NCBI RefSeq assembly: GCF_003076135.1
Contig: NZ_QDGZ01000010.1
Coordinates: 62,001 to 126,000, forward strand
Length of the DNA stretch: 64,000 nt
From: Nocardioides gansuensis
Lineage (GTDB): Bacteria; Actinomycetota; Actinomycetes; Propionibacteriales; Nocardioidaceae
Direction of reading: 5' to 3'
Shown here in pieces: positions 33,066 through 44,519 of this stretch (its first letter is position 1; every line of letters begins with the position of its first letter). A model generated the notes under the pieces. That model saw only the letters and a list, made by a program, of their open reading frames with translations. It searched no databases and was not told the DNA's origin. The translations under genes and the position numbers were made by a program.

Positions 33066-33638
33066 ATGGCGCGAGCACTGATCGTCGTCGACGTGCAGAA
33101 CGACTTCTGCGAGGGCGGCTCCCTGCCCGTGAGCGGGGGCGCCCAGGTGGCGGCCGACATCGGGGCGCTGCTGCACCGGTGGACGGCCAAGGGGCCGGAC
33201 GCCCCGGCGTACGACGTCGTGGTCGCCACCAAGGACCACCACATCGACCCGGGCGGGCACTGGTCGCGCGAGCCCGACTTCGTCGACAGCTGGCCCGTCC
33301 ACTGCAAGGTCGGCACCGACGGCGAGGCGTTCCACCCCAACCTCGACCCGCAGCCGTTCGACGCGATCTTCCTCAAGGGCGAGCACCAGGCGGCCTACAG
33401 CGGATTCGAGGGCCGCACGACCGACGGCACCCCGCTCGCCGACTGGCTGCGCGGGCACGGCGTCGACACCGTCGACGTGTGCGGCATCGCGACCGACCAC
33501 TGCGTGCGGGCCACTGCCCTCGATGCCGTGCGCGAGGGCTTCACCACCCAGCTGCTCAACCACCTCTGCGCCGGCGTCGCGGAGGACACCACGGCCGCGG
33601 CACTCGACGAGATGCGCACCGCGGGGGTCACCTTCTGA
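33066..33638 (+). CDS. pncA: nicotinamidase (isochorismatase superfamily)
   Basis: PncA hydrolyses nicotinamide to nicotinate, the substrate of the neighbouring PncB. The catalytic triad is visible: Asp9 in VVDVQNDFCEGG, Lys104 in IFLKGEHQAAYSGFEG and Cys146 in GIATDHCVRAT. The metal-binding KDHHIDPGGHW motif is present. The ATG at 33066 follows a 54-bp gap after pncB. Length (190 aa) is normal. Confidence 0.95.
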   Translation: MARALIVVDVQNDFCEGGSLPVSGGAQVAADIGALLHRWTAKGPDAPAYDVVVATKDHHIDPGGHWSREPDFVDSWPVHCKVGTDGEAFHPNLDPQPFDAIFLKGEHQAAYSGFEGRTTDGTPLADWLRGHGVDTVDVCGIATDHCVRATALDAVREGFTTQLLNHLCAGVAEDTTAAALDEMRTAGVTF

Positions 33639-33647
33639 CCGACGCGG

Positions 33648-34205
33648 TCAGGAGCACCACTTCGCGGTGATCGCCCGCAGCACGGTGAGGTTGCGGTTGG
33701 TCGCGACGCCGAGCCGCTTCTCCACCCACGCGTTGCCGAGCCGAGCGGCGTGATAGCTCTCGCGCTGCTCCAGCGCGAGGTGCACGGCGCGGCCGCGGAT
33801 CCGCAGGTGCTCACCGTCGGCGGAGACGTCGTACGACACGCGCTCGGCCTCGGCGACGACGTCCGGCGTGGGCTCCTGCTTGAGCAGAGAGACGTAGTGG
33901 ACGCCGATGTTGCCGAGGTCAGCGGCGAACTCGTCGGCGTCCGCGACGACCTGGCAGAGCTCGGCGGGAGTGAACGCGATCGTCGGCACCTCGAAGCCGC
34001 GGTCCTCGACGTAGGCCTTCTCGAGCGCGGCCTCGACCTTCGCGCGCGAGCGCATCGGCGTGCTCACCAGCAGGTTGCCGGTGTTGATGTGCGTCTGCAC
34101 GGAGGTGAAGCCGGCGGCCTCGGTCGCCGCGACCAGCGCGTTCTTGGGGAACTTCCGCTTCGCTCCGAGATTGATGGCGCGCAGGAAGGCGACGTAGGTC
34201 GGCAT
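33648..34205 (-). CDS. DUF1697 family protein
   Basis: The 185-residue protein begins MPTYVAFLRAINLGAKRKF, the strongly conserved opening of DUF1697, and continues GFTSVQTHINTGNLLVST. The structural family is known but its function is not. It is convergent with pncA and divergent from the amino-acid transporter, with 32 bp between the start codons at 34205 and 34238. Confidence 0.9.
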   Translation of the reverse strand: MPTYVAFLRAINLGAKRKFPKNALVAATEAAGFTSVQTHINTGNLLVSTPMRSRAKVEAALEKAYVEDRGFEVPTIAFTPAELCQVVADADEFAADLGNIGVHYVSLLKQEPTPDVVAEAERVSYDVSADGEHLRIRGRAVHLALEQRESYHAARLGNAWVEKRLGVATNRNLTVLRAITAKWCS

Positions 34206-34237
34206 GGCAGAAGTATGGGGGTCTAGTGTGGTTCGGC

Positions 34238-35044
34238 ATGAAGCTCGGAAAGCTCACGACAGTCGCCGCCATCGCCACGCTCGGCACCGCCCTGTCGGCC
34301 TGCGCCGCCGACACCGAGACCACGACCACCGAGTCGGGGGTCAACCTCGTGCAGGAGGGCACGCTGACCGTCTGCACACACCTGCCGTACAAGCCCTTCC
34401 AGTTCACCCAGGGTGACGAGATCGTCGGCTTCGACGTCGACATCGCCAACCTGGCCGCCGAGACCATCGAGGACGGGGTCGAGCTCCGGGTCGTCGACGT
34501 GCCGTGGGAGACCATCACCACGGGCGAGGCGCTCAACACCGGCAAGTGCGACCTGGCGCAGGGCGGCATGACGATCACCGACGAGCGCGCCGCCGTCATG
34601 GACTTCACCGACCCCTACTTCGAGGCCACCCAGGCGCTGCTGACCAAGACCGGCTCCGGCTACGCCGACCTCGAGAGCCTGGCCGGCAAGAAGATCGGCG
34701 TTCAGGAGGGCACCACCGGGGAGATCTACGTCAACGAGAACGCGCCCGAGGACGCCAAGATCGTCTCCTTCGAGGACCTCGCCCTGCTCCAGGCCGCCGT
34801 CAAGACCGGCCAGGTCGAAGCGGGCGTCAACGACAACGGCGTCCTCTATGACTACGCCAAGGAGAACCCCGACACCGAGGTGACGGCGGAGTTCGACACC
34901 GGCGAGCAGTACGGCATGTCGGTCAAGAAGGACGGCAACGACGAGCTGCTGAACGTGTTCAACGAGGCTCTCGAGAAGGCCGAGTCGGACGGCACCTACG
35001 AGGAGATCTACAAGAAGTGGTTCGGCGAGACCCCGAGCATGTGA
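34238..35044 (+). CDS. amino-acid ABC transporter substrate-binding lipoprotein
   Basis: The 268-residue protein has a lipoprotein signal with ALSAC (Cys22), then the family 3 solute-binding pattern: GTLTVCTHLPYKPFQF, VGFDVDIANLAAE, CDLAQGGMTITDERAAVMDFTDPYFEA, and KKIGVQEGTTGE. It feeds the permease and ATPase encoded directly downstream. I chose the ATG at 34238; a GTG four codons earlier is less signal-like. The ligand class (polar amino acids) is known for the family, but the specific ligand is not readable. Confidence 0.93.
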   Translation: MKLGKLTTVAAIATLGTALSACAADTETTTTESGVNLVQEGTLTVCTHLPYKPFQFTQGDEIVGFDVDIANLAAETIEDGVELRVVDVPWETITTGEALNTGKCDLAQGGMTITDERAAVMDFTDPYFEATQALLTKTGSGYADLESLAGKKIGVQEGTTGEIYVNENAPEDAKIVSFEDLALLQAAVKTGQVEAGVNDNGVLYDYAKENPDTEVTAEFDTGEQYGMSVKKDGNDELLNVFNEALEKAESDGTYEEIYKKWFGETPSM

Positions 35045-35084
35045 CGCCCTGCCGCCCTGACGAGACCTGACCTCGAGGAGCCTC

Positions 35085-35876
35085 ATGGCGAGTCCACGAC
35101 AGCGCGCTGCGCGGGCGCGCTACATCCAGTACGCCGTCCTGGTGGCCGTCGTCGTCGCGGCCGCCTTCCTGATGGACTGGGCGCAGATCCAGCGGGCGTT
35201 CTTCAACATCGAGGTGGCCCGGGACATGTTCCCGCGCGTCCTCACCATCGCCCTGAAGAACACCGTGATCTACACAGCCTGCGCGTTCGCCTTCGGGCTG
35301 GCGCTCGGAGTGGTGCTGGCCCTGATGCGGCTCTCGAGCGTCGGTCCCTACCGGTGGATCGCGACGGGGATCATCGAGTTCTTCCGCGGGGTGCCGGCGC
35401 TGGTGGTCTTCCTGGCCATCGGCACCGGCGTACCCACGGCGTTTCCGGGACGGGAGATCCCCGGTGACGTGCTCGGCCAGGTCACCGTCGCCCTCGGGCT
35501 CGTCGGCGGCGCCTACATGGCGGAGACGATCCGCGCCGGCATCCAGGCGGTGCCGAAGGGCCAGCTGGAGGCCGCCCGCTCGCTCGGCATGTCCCACGGC
35601 AGGGCGATGGTGAGCGTGGTGATCCCCCAGGCGTTCCGGATCATCCTCCCGCCGCTGACCAACGAGCTCATCCTCCTGACCAAGGACTCCTCGCTGGTCT
35701 ACGTGCTCGGCGTCTACCTCGAGACGCAGGAGCTCACCAAGTTCGGCCGGGAAACCATGAACACCACGAGCAGCCTGACCGCGCTGGTCGTGGTCGGCTT
35801 CTGCTACCTGCTCATCACCATCCCGCTCGCGATCATCGTGCGCCGGATGGAGCACCGCGCGGAGAGGGCCCGCTGA
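35085..35876 (+). CDS. amino-acid ABC transporter permease (HisM/GlnP type)
   Basis: The 263-residue membrane subunit has the His/Glu/Gln permease pattern: [62 protein letters not shown] (coupling loop) and [20 protein letters not shown] single permease gene implies a homodimeric channel. The ATPase ATG overlaps its stop by one base (TGATG). Confidence 0.93.
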   Translation: MASPRQRAARARYIQYAVLVAVVVAAAFLMDWAQIQRAFFNIEVARDMFPRVLTIALKNTVIYTACAFAFGLALGVVLALMRLSSVGPYRWIATGIIEFFRGVPALVVFLAIGTGVPTAFPGREIPGDVLGQVTVALGLVGGAYMAETIRAGIQAVPKGQLEAARSLGMSHGRAMVSVVIPQAFRIILPPLTNELILLTKDSSLVYVLGVYLETQELTKFGRETMNTTSSLTALVVVGFCYLLITIPLAIIVRRMEHRAERAR

Positions 35877-36634
35877 TGACGACCGAGATCCGCCCGGACC
35901 GCGGGGCCGCCGCGATCGACGTCCGCGACCTGCACAAGCAGTTCGGCGACAACGAGGTGCTCAAGGGCATCGACTTCCATATCGACAACGGCCAGGTCGT
36001 CTGCGTGATCGGGCCTTCGGGCTCCGGCAAGTCGACGCTGCTGCGCTGCGTGAACATGCTCGAGACGCCGACGAAGGGGCAGATCTTCGTGGAGGGCGAG
36101 GAGATCACCGACCCGGACGCAGACGTCGACCGGCTGCGCTCGCGGATCGGCATGGTCTTCCAGCAGTTCAACCTGTTCCCCCACATGACGGTGCTGCGCA
36201 ACCTGTGCATCGCTCAGGAGAAGGTGAAGGGCCGCTCGCGCGCCGAGGCGGTCGAGGTGGCCAGGCGCAACCTCGCCAAGGTGGGCCTCGCCGAGAGGGA
36301 GTCGGCCTACCCCGCCCACCTCTCCGGCGGCCAGCAGCAGCGGGTCGCGATCGCGCGGTCGCTGTCGATGGACCCCGACATGATGCTCTTCGATGAGCCT
36401 ACCTCCGCCCTCGACCCCGAGCTCGTCGGCGACGTGCTCGCCGTGATGAAGGACCTCGCCAGCGAGGGCATGACGATGATGGTGGTCACCCACGAGATAG
36501 GCTTCGCCCGCGAGGTGGGCGACAAGCTCGTCTTCATGGACGACGGCGTGATCGTCGAGGAGGGCGACCCGCGTCAGGTGCTGGCCAACCCCCAGCACGA
36601 GCGCACGCAGGCCTTCCTCTCCAAGGTGCTCTAG
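35876..36634 (+). CDS. amino-acid ABC transporter ATP-binding protein (GlnQ type)
   Basis: The 252-residue ATPase has Walker A ([16 protein letters not shown]), Q-loop [14 protein letters not shown], signature [16 protein letters not shown], Walker B ([20 protein letters not shown]) and H-loop [12 protein letters not shown]. The LRCVN and NLFPHMTVL patterns are diagnostic of polar-amino-acid transporters. It is the last gene of the three-gene operon and converges on argP with an 8-bp gap. Confidence 0.95.
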   Translation: MTTEIRPDRGAAAIDVRDLHKQFGDNEVLKGIDFHIDNGQVVCVIGPSGSGKSTLLRCVNMLETPTKGQIFVEGEEITDPDADVDRLRSRIGMVFQQFNLFPHMTVLRNLCIAQEKVKGRSRAEAVEVARRNLAKVGLAERESAYPAHLSGGQQQRVAIARSLSMDPDMMLFDEPTSALDPELVGDVLAVMKDLASEGMTMMVVTHEIGFAREVGDKLVFMDDGVIVEEGDPRQVLANPQHERTQAFLSKVL

Positions 36635-36642
36635 GCCCGAGG

Positions 36643-37563
36643 TCACCCACGGGACGCCCCGAGCCACTCGTGGGCGGCCGCGACCATCGCCTCGGTGAGG
36701 TCGGTCATCACGGCCGACCCGAGCCGCCAGTGCTGCCAGAACAGCGGCACGTCGGTGTGCCGTCCCCGCGCGATCTCGACCAGCCGGCCCTGCTCGAGGT
36801 CGTCGACCACCTGGACGAGCGGGATCATCCCCCAGCCCATCCCGCGGCGTACGGCCGTGTCGAACTCCCCCACGCTCGGGATGTAGGTCGCCGGCGGCGC
36901 GAGGTGGCGGCGCGTGAGCTTGCGGATGAAGTCGTGCTGCTGGGTGTCGCTGCGGTCGAAGACGACGATCGGCGCCCGCTCCAGCGCGCCCGCCGTCGGG
37001 CCCTCGGGCAGCTGGGTCGCGACGTAGTCGGGCGTCGCCACCGCGACGTACCTCATCCGGCCGAGCCGGACCACCCGGCAGCCCGGCACCGGCCGCGGGT
37101 CGGACGTGATGGCGGCCATCACGTCGCCCCGGCGCAGGCGCTCGGTGGTGCGGGTCTGGTCCTCGCGCAGCACCTCGAAGGTGACGCGGTGTGCCGCCTG
37201 CACCCGGACGAGCGCGTCGATCAGCCAGGTGTAGAGGGCGTCGGCGTTCACGGCCACGGGCACGGAGGTGTACGACGCGTCCGCGCCGCCGTCGTCTTCG
37301 ACCAGCTCGGCGATCGCCTCCCGCTCCAGCAGCTCGGTCTGGGACGCGAGCCGGACCAGCACGTGACCGGCCTCGGTGGGCTCGAGCGGCTTGACCCGGT
37401 GCAGCAGGACCCGCCCCACCCGGGTCTCGAGCGCCTTGACGCGCTGGCTCACCGCGGAGGGGGTGACGTGCAGCTCGCGTGCGGCCGCCTCGAAGGTGCC
37501 GAGCCGGACGGCGGTCGCCAGCGTGCGGAGCGCGACGGGATCGAGCTGCGTGACGTCTTTCAT
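36643..37563 (-). CDS. LysR-family regulator of ArgP/LysG type
   Basis: The 306-residue regulator has an N-terminal winged helix-turn-helix (DPVALRTLATAVRLGTFEAAARELHVTPSAVSQRVKALE) of the ArgP/LysG subgroup, followed by an effector-binding domain. It is divergent from the LysE-type exporter across 54 bp that are unusually AT-rich (ATACTAATGATCCTTG). In Corynebacterium LysG activates lysE when basic amino acids accumulate; the same role is inferred here. Confidence 0.92.
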   Translation of the reverse strand: MKDVTQLDPVALRTLATAVRLGTFEAAARELHVTPSAVSQRVKALETRVGRVLLHRVKPLEPTEAGHVLVRLASQTELLEREAIAELVEDDGGADASYTSVPVAVNADALYTWLIDALVRVQAAHRVTFEVLREDQTRTTERLRRGDVMAAITSDPRPVPGCRVVRLGRMRYVAVATPDYVATQLPEGPTAGALERAPIVVFDRSDTQQHDFIRKLTRRHLAPPATYIPSVGEFDTAVRRGMGWGMIPLVQVVDDLEQGRLVEIARGRHTDVPLFWQHWRLGSAVMTDLTEAMVAAAHEWLGASRG

Positions 37564-37617
37564 AGCAAGAGATACTAATGATCCTTGTAAATCCTTCGCT
37601 GGAGTTAAGGCAGCTCC

Positions 37618-38235
37618 GTGCCTAGCGTTGTCCTCGTGCTGAGCATCTACTTCACCGGTCTGCTGACCGGCCTCGCCCTCATCGTCGCCGTCGGCGCGCA
37701 GAACGCCTTCGTCCTCCGCCAGGGGATCCGCGGCGAGCACGTGCTGCCCGTGGTCGTGGTCTGCCTGCTCTCGGACGTCGCCGCGATCACCGCCGGCGTC
37801 TCCGGGCTCAGCGTGGTGCTCGAGCGCTGGCCGGCGGTGCTGCCGGTGGCGCAGGTGCTCGGCGGCGTCTACCTGCTCGCTTTCGGCGTGCAGTCGGCGA
37901 TGCGGGCCTGGAAGCCGCAGGCGCTGACGGCCGAGGGCGGCGCCTCGATGTCGGCCGGCCGCGCGGTGCTGCTGGCCCTGGCGCTCACCTGGCTCAACCC
38001 GCACTTCTACCTCGACACCCTGCTCATGCTCGGGACCGTGGCCAACAGCTTCGGCGACCACCGCTGGTGGTTCTTCCTCGGTGCGGTCTGCGCGAGCGCG
38101 GCGTGGTTCCCGGCGCTCGGCTTCGGCTCGCGCCTGCTGCGGGGCCTGTTCGCCCGGCCGTCCGCGTGGCGCGTGCTCGACTCCGGCATCGCCGTGGTGA
38201 TGGGCTGTCTGGGCGTCGGGTTGCTGGTGCACTGA
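37618..38235 (+). CDS. LysE/ArgO-type amino-acid exporter
   Basis: The 205-residue membrane protein has about six hydrophobic segments and the family motif VGAQNAFVLRQGIRGEHV near residue 24, with LTWLNPHFYLDTLLMLG in the second half. This is the ArgO/LysE subgroup exporting arginine or lysine. The GTG at 37618 has an AAGG site seven bases upstream; a GTG six codons later is possible. Control by the divergent LysR regulator is likely. Confidence 0.93.
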   Translation: MPSVVLVLSIYFTGLLTGLALIVAVGAQNAFVLRQGIRGEHVLPVVVVCLLSDVAAITAGVSGLSVVLERWPAVLPVAQVLGGVYLLAFGVQSAMRAWKPQALTAEGGASMSAGRAVLLALALTWLNPHFYLDTLLMLGTVANSFGDHRWWFFLGAVCASAAWFPALGFGSRLLRGLFARPSAWRVLDSGIAVVMGCLGVGLLVH

Positions 38236-38314
38236 TCGCGAACAATCGCGCGGCGGCGTGGGCCTGCTGGTGCACTGAGCCCGCACCGGCCGCACCGCGC
38301 CGTACGCTGGCAAC

Positions 38315-39229
38315 GTGGACGTGATCACCGACCTGAGGGACCGGCTGGGGGCCGATCTCTTCCGCCGCGTGGCCGGCCCGGAGGGCCCGCGCCACCGGCA
38401 GCGCATCCACGGCACGCCCGGACCGCGCTGGTTCGCCGCCGGCTCCCCGATCACCCAGGTGCACGGCGACGCGTGCATGTTCATCGGCGGCATCCGGGCG
38501 GTCCTGCTCCAGACGATGCACCCGGCCGCGATGACCGCCGTGGCCGAGCATTCGGGCTACCGCGGCGACATGTGGGGCCGGCTGGCCCGCACGAGCCAGT
38601 TCCTCGCGGTCACCACCTTCGGCCCTGCACGGCAGGCCGAGCAGGCCGTCGAGGCCGTCCGCCGCATCCACGACCGGATCACCGGCACGCTGCCCGACGG
38701 CACGCCCTACGCCGCGTCCGACCCGCACCTGCTCGCCTGGGTGCACGCCGCCGAGATCGACAGCTTCCTGCTCGCGCACCAGGTCTACGGCGCCCGCCCG
38801 CTCGACCAGGCCGGCCGCGACGAGTACGTCGCGCAGACGGCCGAGGTCGCGCGGCGCCTCGGCGTCCTCGACCCGCCGACCACCGAGGCCGAGCTGCAGG
38901 CGACGCTGAGCGCCTTCCGACCCGAGCTCCGGGCGACGCCTGCGGCGCGGGACGCCGTGCACTTCCTGATCCTGCACCCGGACCTGCCGCTGGTCGCGCG
39001 GCCCGCGTACGGCGCGCTGGTGGCCGCCGCGGTCGGGCTGATGCCGCGCTGGACCCGCGTGCCGCTGCGCCTGCCGTGGCTGCCCGTCGCCGAGCGCACC
39101 GCGGTGCGGGCCCTCGGAAGCGGCGCGACGGGGACGATCCGCTGGGCCCTGACGAGCGGTCACGCCGAGGCGCGGCGGCTACGCGCGACCGCCGAGGGAG
39201 CACGCCTCGACGAGGCAGATGCGTCCTAG
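38315..39229 (+). CDS. DUF2236 (MpaB/latex-clearing oxygenase-like) protein
   Basis: The 304-residue protein has the DUF2236 core: GGIRAVLLQTMHPAAMTAVAEHSGYRGDMWGRLARTSQFLAVTTFG and HAAEIDSFLLAHQVYG. The conserved Arg and His residues in these blocks coordinate a b-type haem in Lcp rubber oxygenases. Function in actinobacteria is mostly unknown. It starts with GTG (MDVITDLRDRL) and stops seven bases before the convergent metallo-hydrolase stop. Confidence 0.85.
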   Translation: MDVITDLRDRLGADLFRRVAGPEGPRHRQRIHGTPGPRWFAAGSPITQVHGDACMFIGGIRAVLLQTMHPAAMTAVAEHSGYRGDMWGRLARTSQFLAVTTFGPARQAEQAVEAVRRIHDRITGTLPDGTPYAASDPHLLAWVHAAEIDSFLLAHQVYGARPLDQAGRDEYVAQTAEVARRLGVLDPPTTEAELQATLSAFRPELRATPAARDAVHFLILHPDLPLVARPAYGALVAAAVGLMPRWTRVPLRLPWLPVAERTAVRALGSGATGTIRWALTSGHAEARRLRATAEGARLDEADAS

Positions 39230-39235
39230 TCGGCC

Positions 39236-40051
39236 CTAGGCCGACGCCGCCGCCTCCATCTCGGCCTGCATCGCGTCCAGCATCGCGGTGAACTCGACGT
39301 GGCTCGGCGCCTCCATGGGCGTCGCGTCCGGCGTCCTCGCGAGCACCTCGAGGAACCGGTCGAGGGAGGCCCCGGTGGCCGCCGGCAGGTGCGCGGAGAA
39401 GATCCGGGTCGGCCGCAACCGGCGCACGCCCTCGAGCACCTCGGCGAACTTGTCCCGGTCGAGCATCGTGCTCCACGGGGAGTCCATCACCGCCCAGGCG
39501 AGCATGCCGCCCGCGAGGACCTCCTCCGGGACCTCGGTGACGTCCTGGGTCCGCTCAGGCAGCGTCGCACCGAAGGAGTCGACGGTGAAGAGGCTGCCGG
39601 TCGACTCGTCGAGGAACCCGATCGTCATCGGGTTGTCGTAGAGCGGCGGCGCGACGGCGCGCAGGGTGCGGTCGCCGACGGAGAGCCGGTCGCCCGGCCG
39701 GATCGCGTGCACGCGATCAAAGGGCACCGGCCACCAGGTCGACATCCGCATGGCCGACAGGGCATGGGTGACGAGTCGGGCCTGGGGCGCCGCCTCGAGG
39801 ATGCGCTGGACGGCACCGGTGTGGTCGGCGTCGTCGTGGGTGAGCCACAGCCACTTCAGGTTGGCCAGACCGATGGCGTCGTCGACCGCGTCGAGGAGCT
39901 GGTCGGCCTCCTGGGCGACGCCGGTGTCGACGAGCACCGGCTCAGCCGCTTCGAGGAGGAAGGCGTTAATCGTGAGGACCCCGTCGGGGCCTAGCGGGAA
40001 GGAGACCGGCATCACGTGGACGTCGGGAGTGGGTCGGTAGGGGTTTTCCAT
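39236..40051 (-). CDS. MBL-fold metallo-hydrolase
   Basis: The 271-residue protein shows VLVDTGVAQEADQL and the metal motif LTHDDADHTGAVQ. The first His of the usual HxHxDH is followed by Asp-Asp-Ala-Asp-His, a variant also found in flavodiiron-type domains. Later blocks are FTVDSFGATL and a C-terminal His in FSAHLPAATG. It may be a redox- or thioester-type hydrolase; substrate unknown. The TPR-like gene lies 64 bp upstream on the same strand. Confidence 0.8.
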   Translation of the reverse strand: MENPYRPTPDVHVMPVSFPLGPDGVLTINAFLLEAAEPVLVDTGVAQEADQLLDAVDDAIGLANLKWLWLTHDDADHTGAVQRILEAAPQARLVTHALSAMRMSTWWPVPFDRVHAIRPGDRLSVGDRTLRAVAPPLYDNPMTIGFLDESTGSLFTVDSFGATLPERTQDVTEVPEEVLAGGMLAWAVMDSPWSTMLDRDKFAEVLEGVRRLRPTRIFSAHLPAATGASLDRFLEVLARTPDATPMEAPSHVEFTAMLDAMQAEMEAAASA

Positions 40052-40115
40052 CAGAGCCTCCAGGGTCGGGTCGTTCCTGCCCGGAAGGCGTTCAGGTCCT
40101 CGGTGTGCCGTTCAG

Positions 40116-42047
40116 TCAGGAGTGAACGACCCAGCGGACCGGATCGGAGGGGTCCGGCTCGAACGCGCAGTAGAGGCCGGTCCGGACGCGGCGGTCCAGG
40201 ACCTCCCCTGCCTCTGGCACGTCGTCCCGGATGCGCGCGATGGCGGTACGCACCGAGCGAGTGACGTTGAGCCGGGCCCGCTCGGCCGCCGACGCCGCCC
40301 TCCGCGAGCGGCCGGACAGCCCGAAGGCGGCAGCGAGCTGGGCGACGAGCTCGTCGCACTCCTCCTGGAGCTGCGCGGCGCGCTCGTCCTCGCCGAGCGC
40401 GAGCAGGTCCTCGACCTCGTCGCGCAGCTGCTCGACCCGCCGCCGGTACGCCTGCCGCGCAGTGCCATCGAGCAGCTCCCCGGCGTCACCCAGCCGGTGC
40501 CGGTCGGGCCCGTCGCGCACCACACCCTCGATCTGGTCGACGAGGTCGAGCACGTGGCGCTCGACGCCCGGGCTGGCCATCAGCGTGGCAAGGTAGCGGA
40601 GTCCCTTGGTGTGGGCGAGCCGGATCCGTACGCCGTTGAGCTCCACCGCCCAGGCGTCCTGCTCGCACCGGAGGGTGGCCGTCTGGGCGGCGGTCTTCCC
40701 GTAGGCCAGCCGCCCGAGGAGCTCGAGATCGCCGGGCGGCAGCGTCACGTCGAGCCAGGCGAGGACGCTCGCCGCGCGGCCAGCCTCGACCTGCGCCGCC
40801 GCACGATTGCCGGCTCGCTCGTGCAGGCGGGCCAGCTCGAGTCCGAGCGAGACCTTCATGACAGGCAGCCCGACCGGCAGTGCGTCCACCGCCTGCTCCA
40901 TCGCGGTGATCGCGCCGACGAGGCCGCCCTCGGCAGCCAGCACGCGGGCCTCCCCGGCGCCGGCCAGAGCCGCCAGGCGCGGTACGGCGAGGCCGGTGGC
41001 GCGCTCGGTCATGAAACTGCAGGCCTGACGGGCCGCCTCCACGTGGCCAGCCGCCAGCTCGGCGTCGGTGAGGATGGCCAGCAGCTCGACGGCGCGGAGC
41101 ACGTCGGGTCCGACCATGCGCAGCCCGCGCGAAGCGGTGGCGATCGCAAGGTCTGTGTCACCGCGGGCGAGGTGCAGACGAGCAGCCGGGAGCAGGGCCT
41201 GCATGTGGGCCTCCTTGCCGAGCAGCAGCGCCTCGGCTTCGGCGAGCCGCCCCTGCCGGGTGCGCAAGTCGGCCAGGGCGATCGCCGGGTGCCAGCTGGC
41301 CAGCGGCATGCAGGCCTCGAACTCAGCCACCGCACGAGTCAGGACCGCCTCGGCCTCGGCCCAGCGCCCGAGCTCCATGAGCGCGGTCGCCTGGACTGCG
41401 TCGCAGTGGCCGCTCAGGAAGACCTGGCCGCCTGGGGCCGGACCGACGAGCCCGACGCGGCGCAGGTCGTCGAGCCAGTGACCCGCGCGGTCGAAGGCGG
41501 CGGCGTAGTAGCAGGCGGTGAAGAAGGAGCAGACGCCCATGCCGGCGGCGTCCTGGTCCTCGGCGGGCCCGCACCAGAGCGCGACCGCCTCGTCGAGCAT
41601 GCTCATCCCCTCGACGAGGTTGCCCGCCTGCACCTGCGCGAGCCCACCGTCGGCGAGCGCCTTCGCCTCGAGGTCGACGTCCCCGAACCTGCGGGCCCGG
41701 TCGAGGGCGAGCTGCGCCCGCCTCAGCAGCTCGTGGGGGTCGTCGACGTCGCAGCCGAGCCCCGCGAGAGCCACCCAGCCCTGCTCCACGCACTCCGGCT
41801 CGTCCTCCAGCAGCCGGGCGGCCCGGTGGAACCACGCGCGGGCTGCCGCCCGGTTGCCGCCGAAGGTCTCGAACGCCCAGCCCAGGCGCGCACAGGCCAT
41901 CGCCGCCTGGCGCGGGTCGCCGGACGCGGCGAACCGGCGCACGTCAGCCGACAGCTGGTCCATGCCGCCCTGGATGTCGCCCTCGTCGAAGGCGGCCATG
42001 GCGGTGAACTTCGCCGCGCTGGCATGCGCCTCCGGCTCCGTGGCCAC
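40116..42047 (-). CDS. large TPR-like protein with C-terminal actinobacterial regulatory domain
   Basis: The 643-residue protein is almost all helical: the first 420 residues form TPR-like repeats rich in Ala and Leu (AAMACARLGWAFETFGGNRAA, EAKALADGGLAQVQAGNLVEG). The last 200 residues (ELNGVRIRLAHTKGLRYLATLM, ERARLNVTRSVRTAIARI, then LYCAFEPD) match the C-terminal module found at the end of many large actinobacterial LuxR/STAND-type regulators. Here that module lacks the usual ATPase domain and a helix-turn-helix. No signal peptide. I cannot assign a function; a protein-protein or sensory role is plausible. Confidence 0.75.
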   Translation of the reverse strand: MATEPEAHASAAKFTAMAAFDEGDIQGGMDQLSADVRRFAASGDPRQAAMACARLGWAFETFGGNRAAARAWFHRAARLLEDEPECVEQGWVALAGLGCDVDDPHELLRRAQLALDRARRFGDVDLEAKALADGGLAQVQAGNLVEGMSMLDEAVALWCGPAEDQDAAGMGVCSFFTACYYAAAFDRAGHWLDDLRRVGLVGPAPGGQVFLSGHCDAVQATALMELGRWAEAEAVLTRAVAEFEACMPLASWHPAIALADLRTRQGRLAEAEALLLGKEAHMQALLPAARLHLARGDTDLAIATASRGLRMVGPDVLRAVELLAILTDAELAAGHVEAARQACSFMTERATGLAVPRLAALAGAGEARVLAAEGGLVGAITAMEQAVDALPVGLPVMKVSLGLELARLHERAGNRAAAQVEAGRAASVLAWLDVTLPPGDLELLGRLAYGKTAAQTATLRCEQDAWAVELNGVRIRLAHTKGLRYLATLMASPGVERHVLDLVDQIEGVVRDGPDRHRLGDAGELLDGTARQAYRRRVEQLRDEVEDLLALGEDERAAQLQEECDELVAQLAAAFGLSGRSRRAASAAERARLNVTRSVRTAIARIRDDVPEAGEVLDRRVRTGLYCAFEPDPSDPVRWVVHS

Positions 42048-42099
42048 GCTTCGATCGTAGGACGACGGGGGCGTCGCACCTAGCGGGTCGCCCGGGGAG

Positions 42100-43854
<1,755 letters not shown>

Positions 43855-43858
<4 letters not shown>

Positions 43859-44493
43859 CGCAGGCGGTCGGCGACCTGCTCGGCGGCGGCCACCACGCGG
43901 GGCGCCACGACACCCTCGTCGATGGCGCCGTCGAGGGTCACGATCCCGACGCTCGCCTGCAGGCCCTCCACGCCGCGGACGGGTGCCGCGAGGCCGTGGG
44001 CTCCGCTCTGCAGCTCGCCCGTCGTGACGGCGTACGGCGTGTCGTCGCCGCGGCGGAGGATGCCGATCGCCTTCCCTGCCGCGCCGTGGCTGAGCGGGTG
44101 GCGCGAGCCGACCCGGTAGGCGACGTGGAAGTCGGTCCAGGTCGGCTCGACGACGGCCAGCGCCAGCGCCTCGTCGCCGTCGGCGACGGTGAGGTGGGCG
44201 GTGCAGCCGATCGCGTCCGCCAGCTGGCGGAGGACCGGCACGGCCTGGTCGCGCAGCAGCGGGTGGACGGCCGAGGCCAGGTGGAGGATGCCGAGCCCGA
44301 CCGAGAGCCGGCCGCGGGAGTCGCGGCGCAGCAGGGCGTGCTGCTCCAGGGTGCTGATCAGCCGGTAGACGACCGTGCGGTTGACGCCGAGGGCCGCGGC
44401 CAGCTCGGTGACGGTCATGCCGTCGGACGACTCCGCCAGCACTTCGAGCACCCGCAGCCCACGGTCCAGGGTCTGCGAAGTCTCGGCGGCCAT
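43855..44493 (-). CDS. IclR-family transcriptional regulator
   Basis: The 212-residue protein has an IclR helix-turn-helix (LDRGLRVLEVLAESSDGMTVTELAAALGVNRTVVYRLISTLEQH) and an effector domain with HPLSHGAAGKAIG. At 212 residues it is shorter than usual (about 250). The ATG at 44493 begins at the conserved region. The target genes are not evident; the helicase gene upstream runs in the same direction. Confidence 0.9.
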
Positions 44494-44519
44494 GCTCCCA
44501 ATGTAGCCCTGTGGCAGCC

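Noticed and set aside
31695-33563. A 622-codon minus-strand open frame opposite pncB and pncA
   Set aside because: Composition is shadow-like and the opposite strand carries two enzymes with all catalytic residues.
40122-42083. A 653-codon plus-strand frame opposite the TPR-like gene
   Set aside because: Longer than the minus-strand gene, but the minus-strand product has regular helical repeats and a recognisable C-terminal module; the plus-strand one is rich in Arg/Gly/Pro without pattern.
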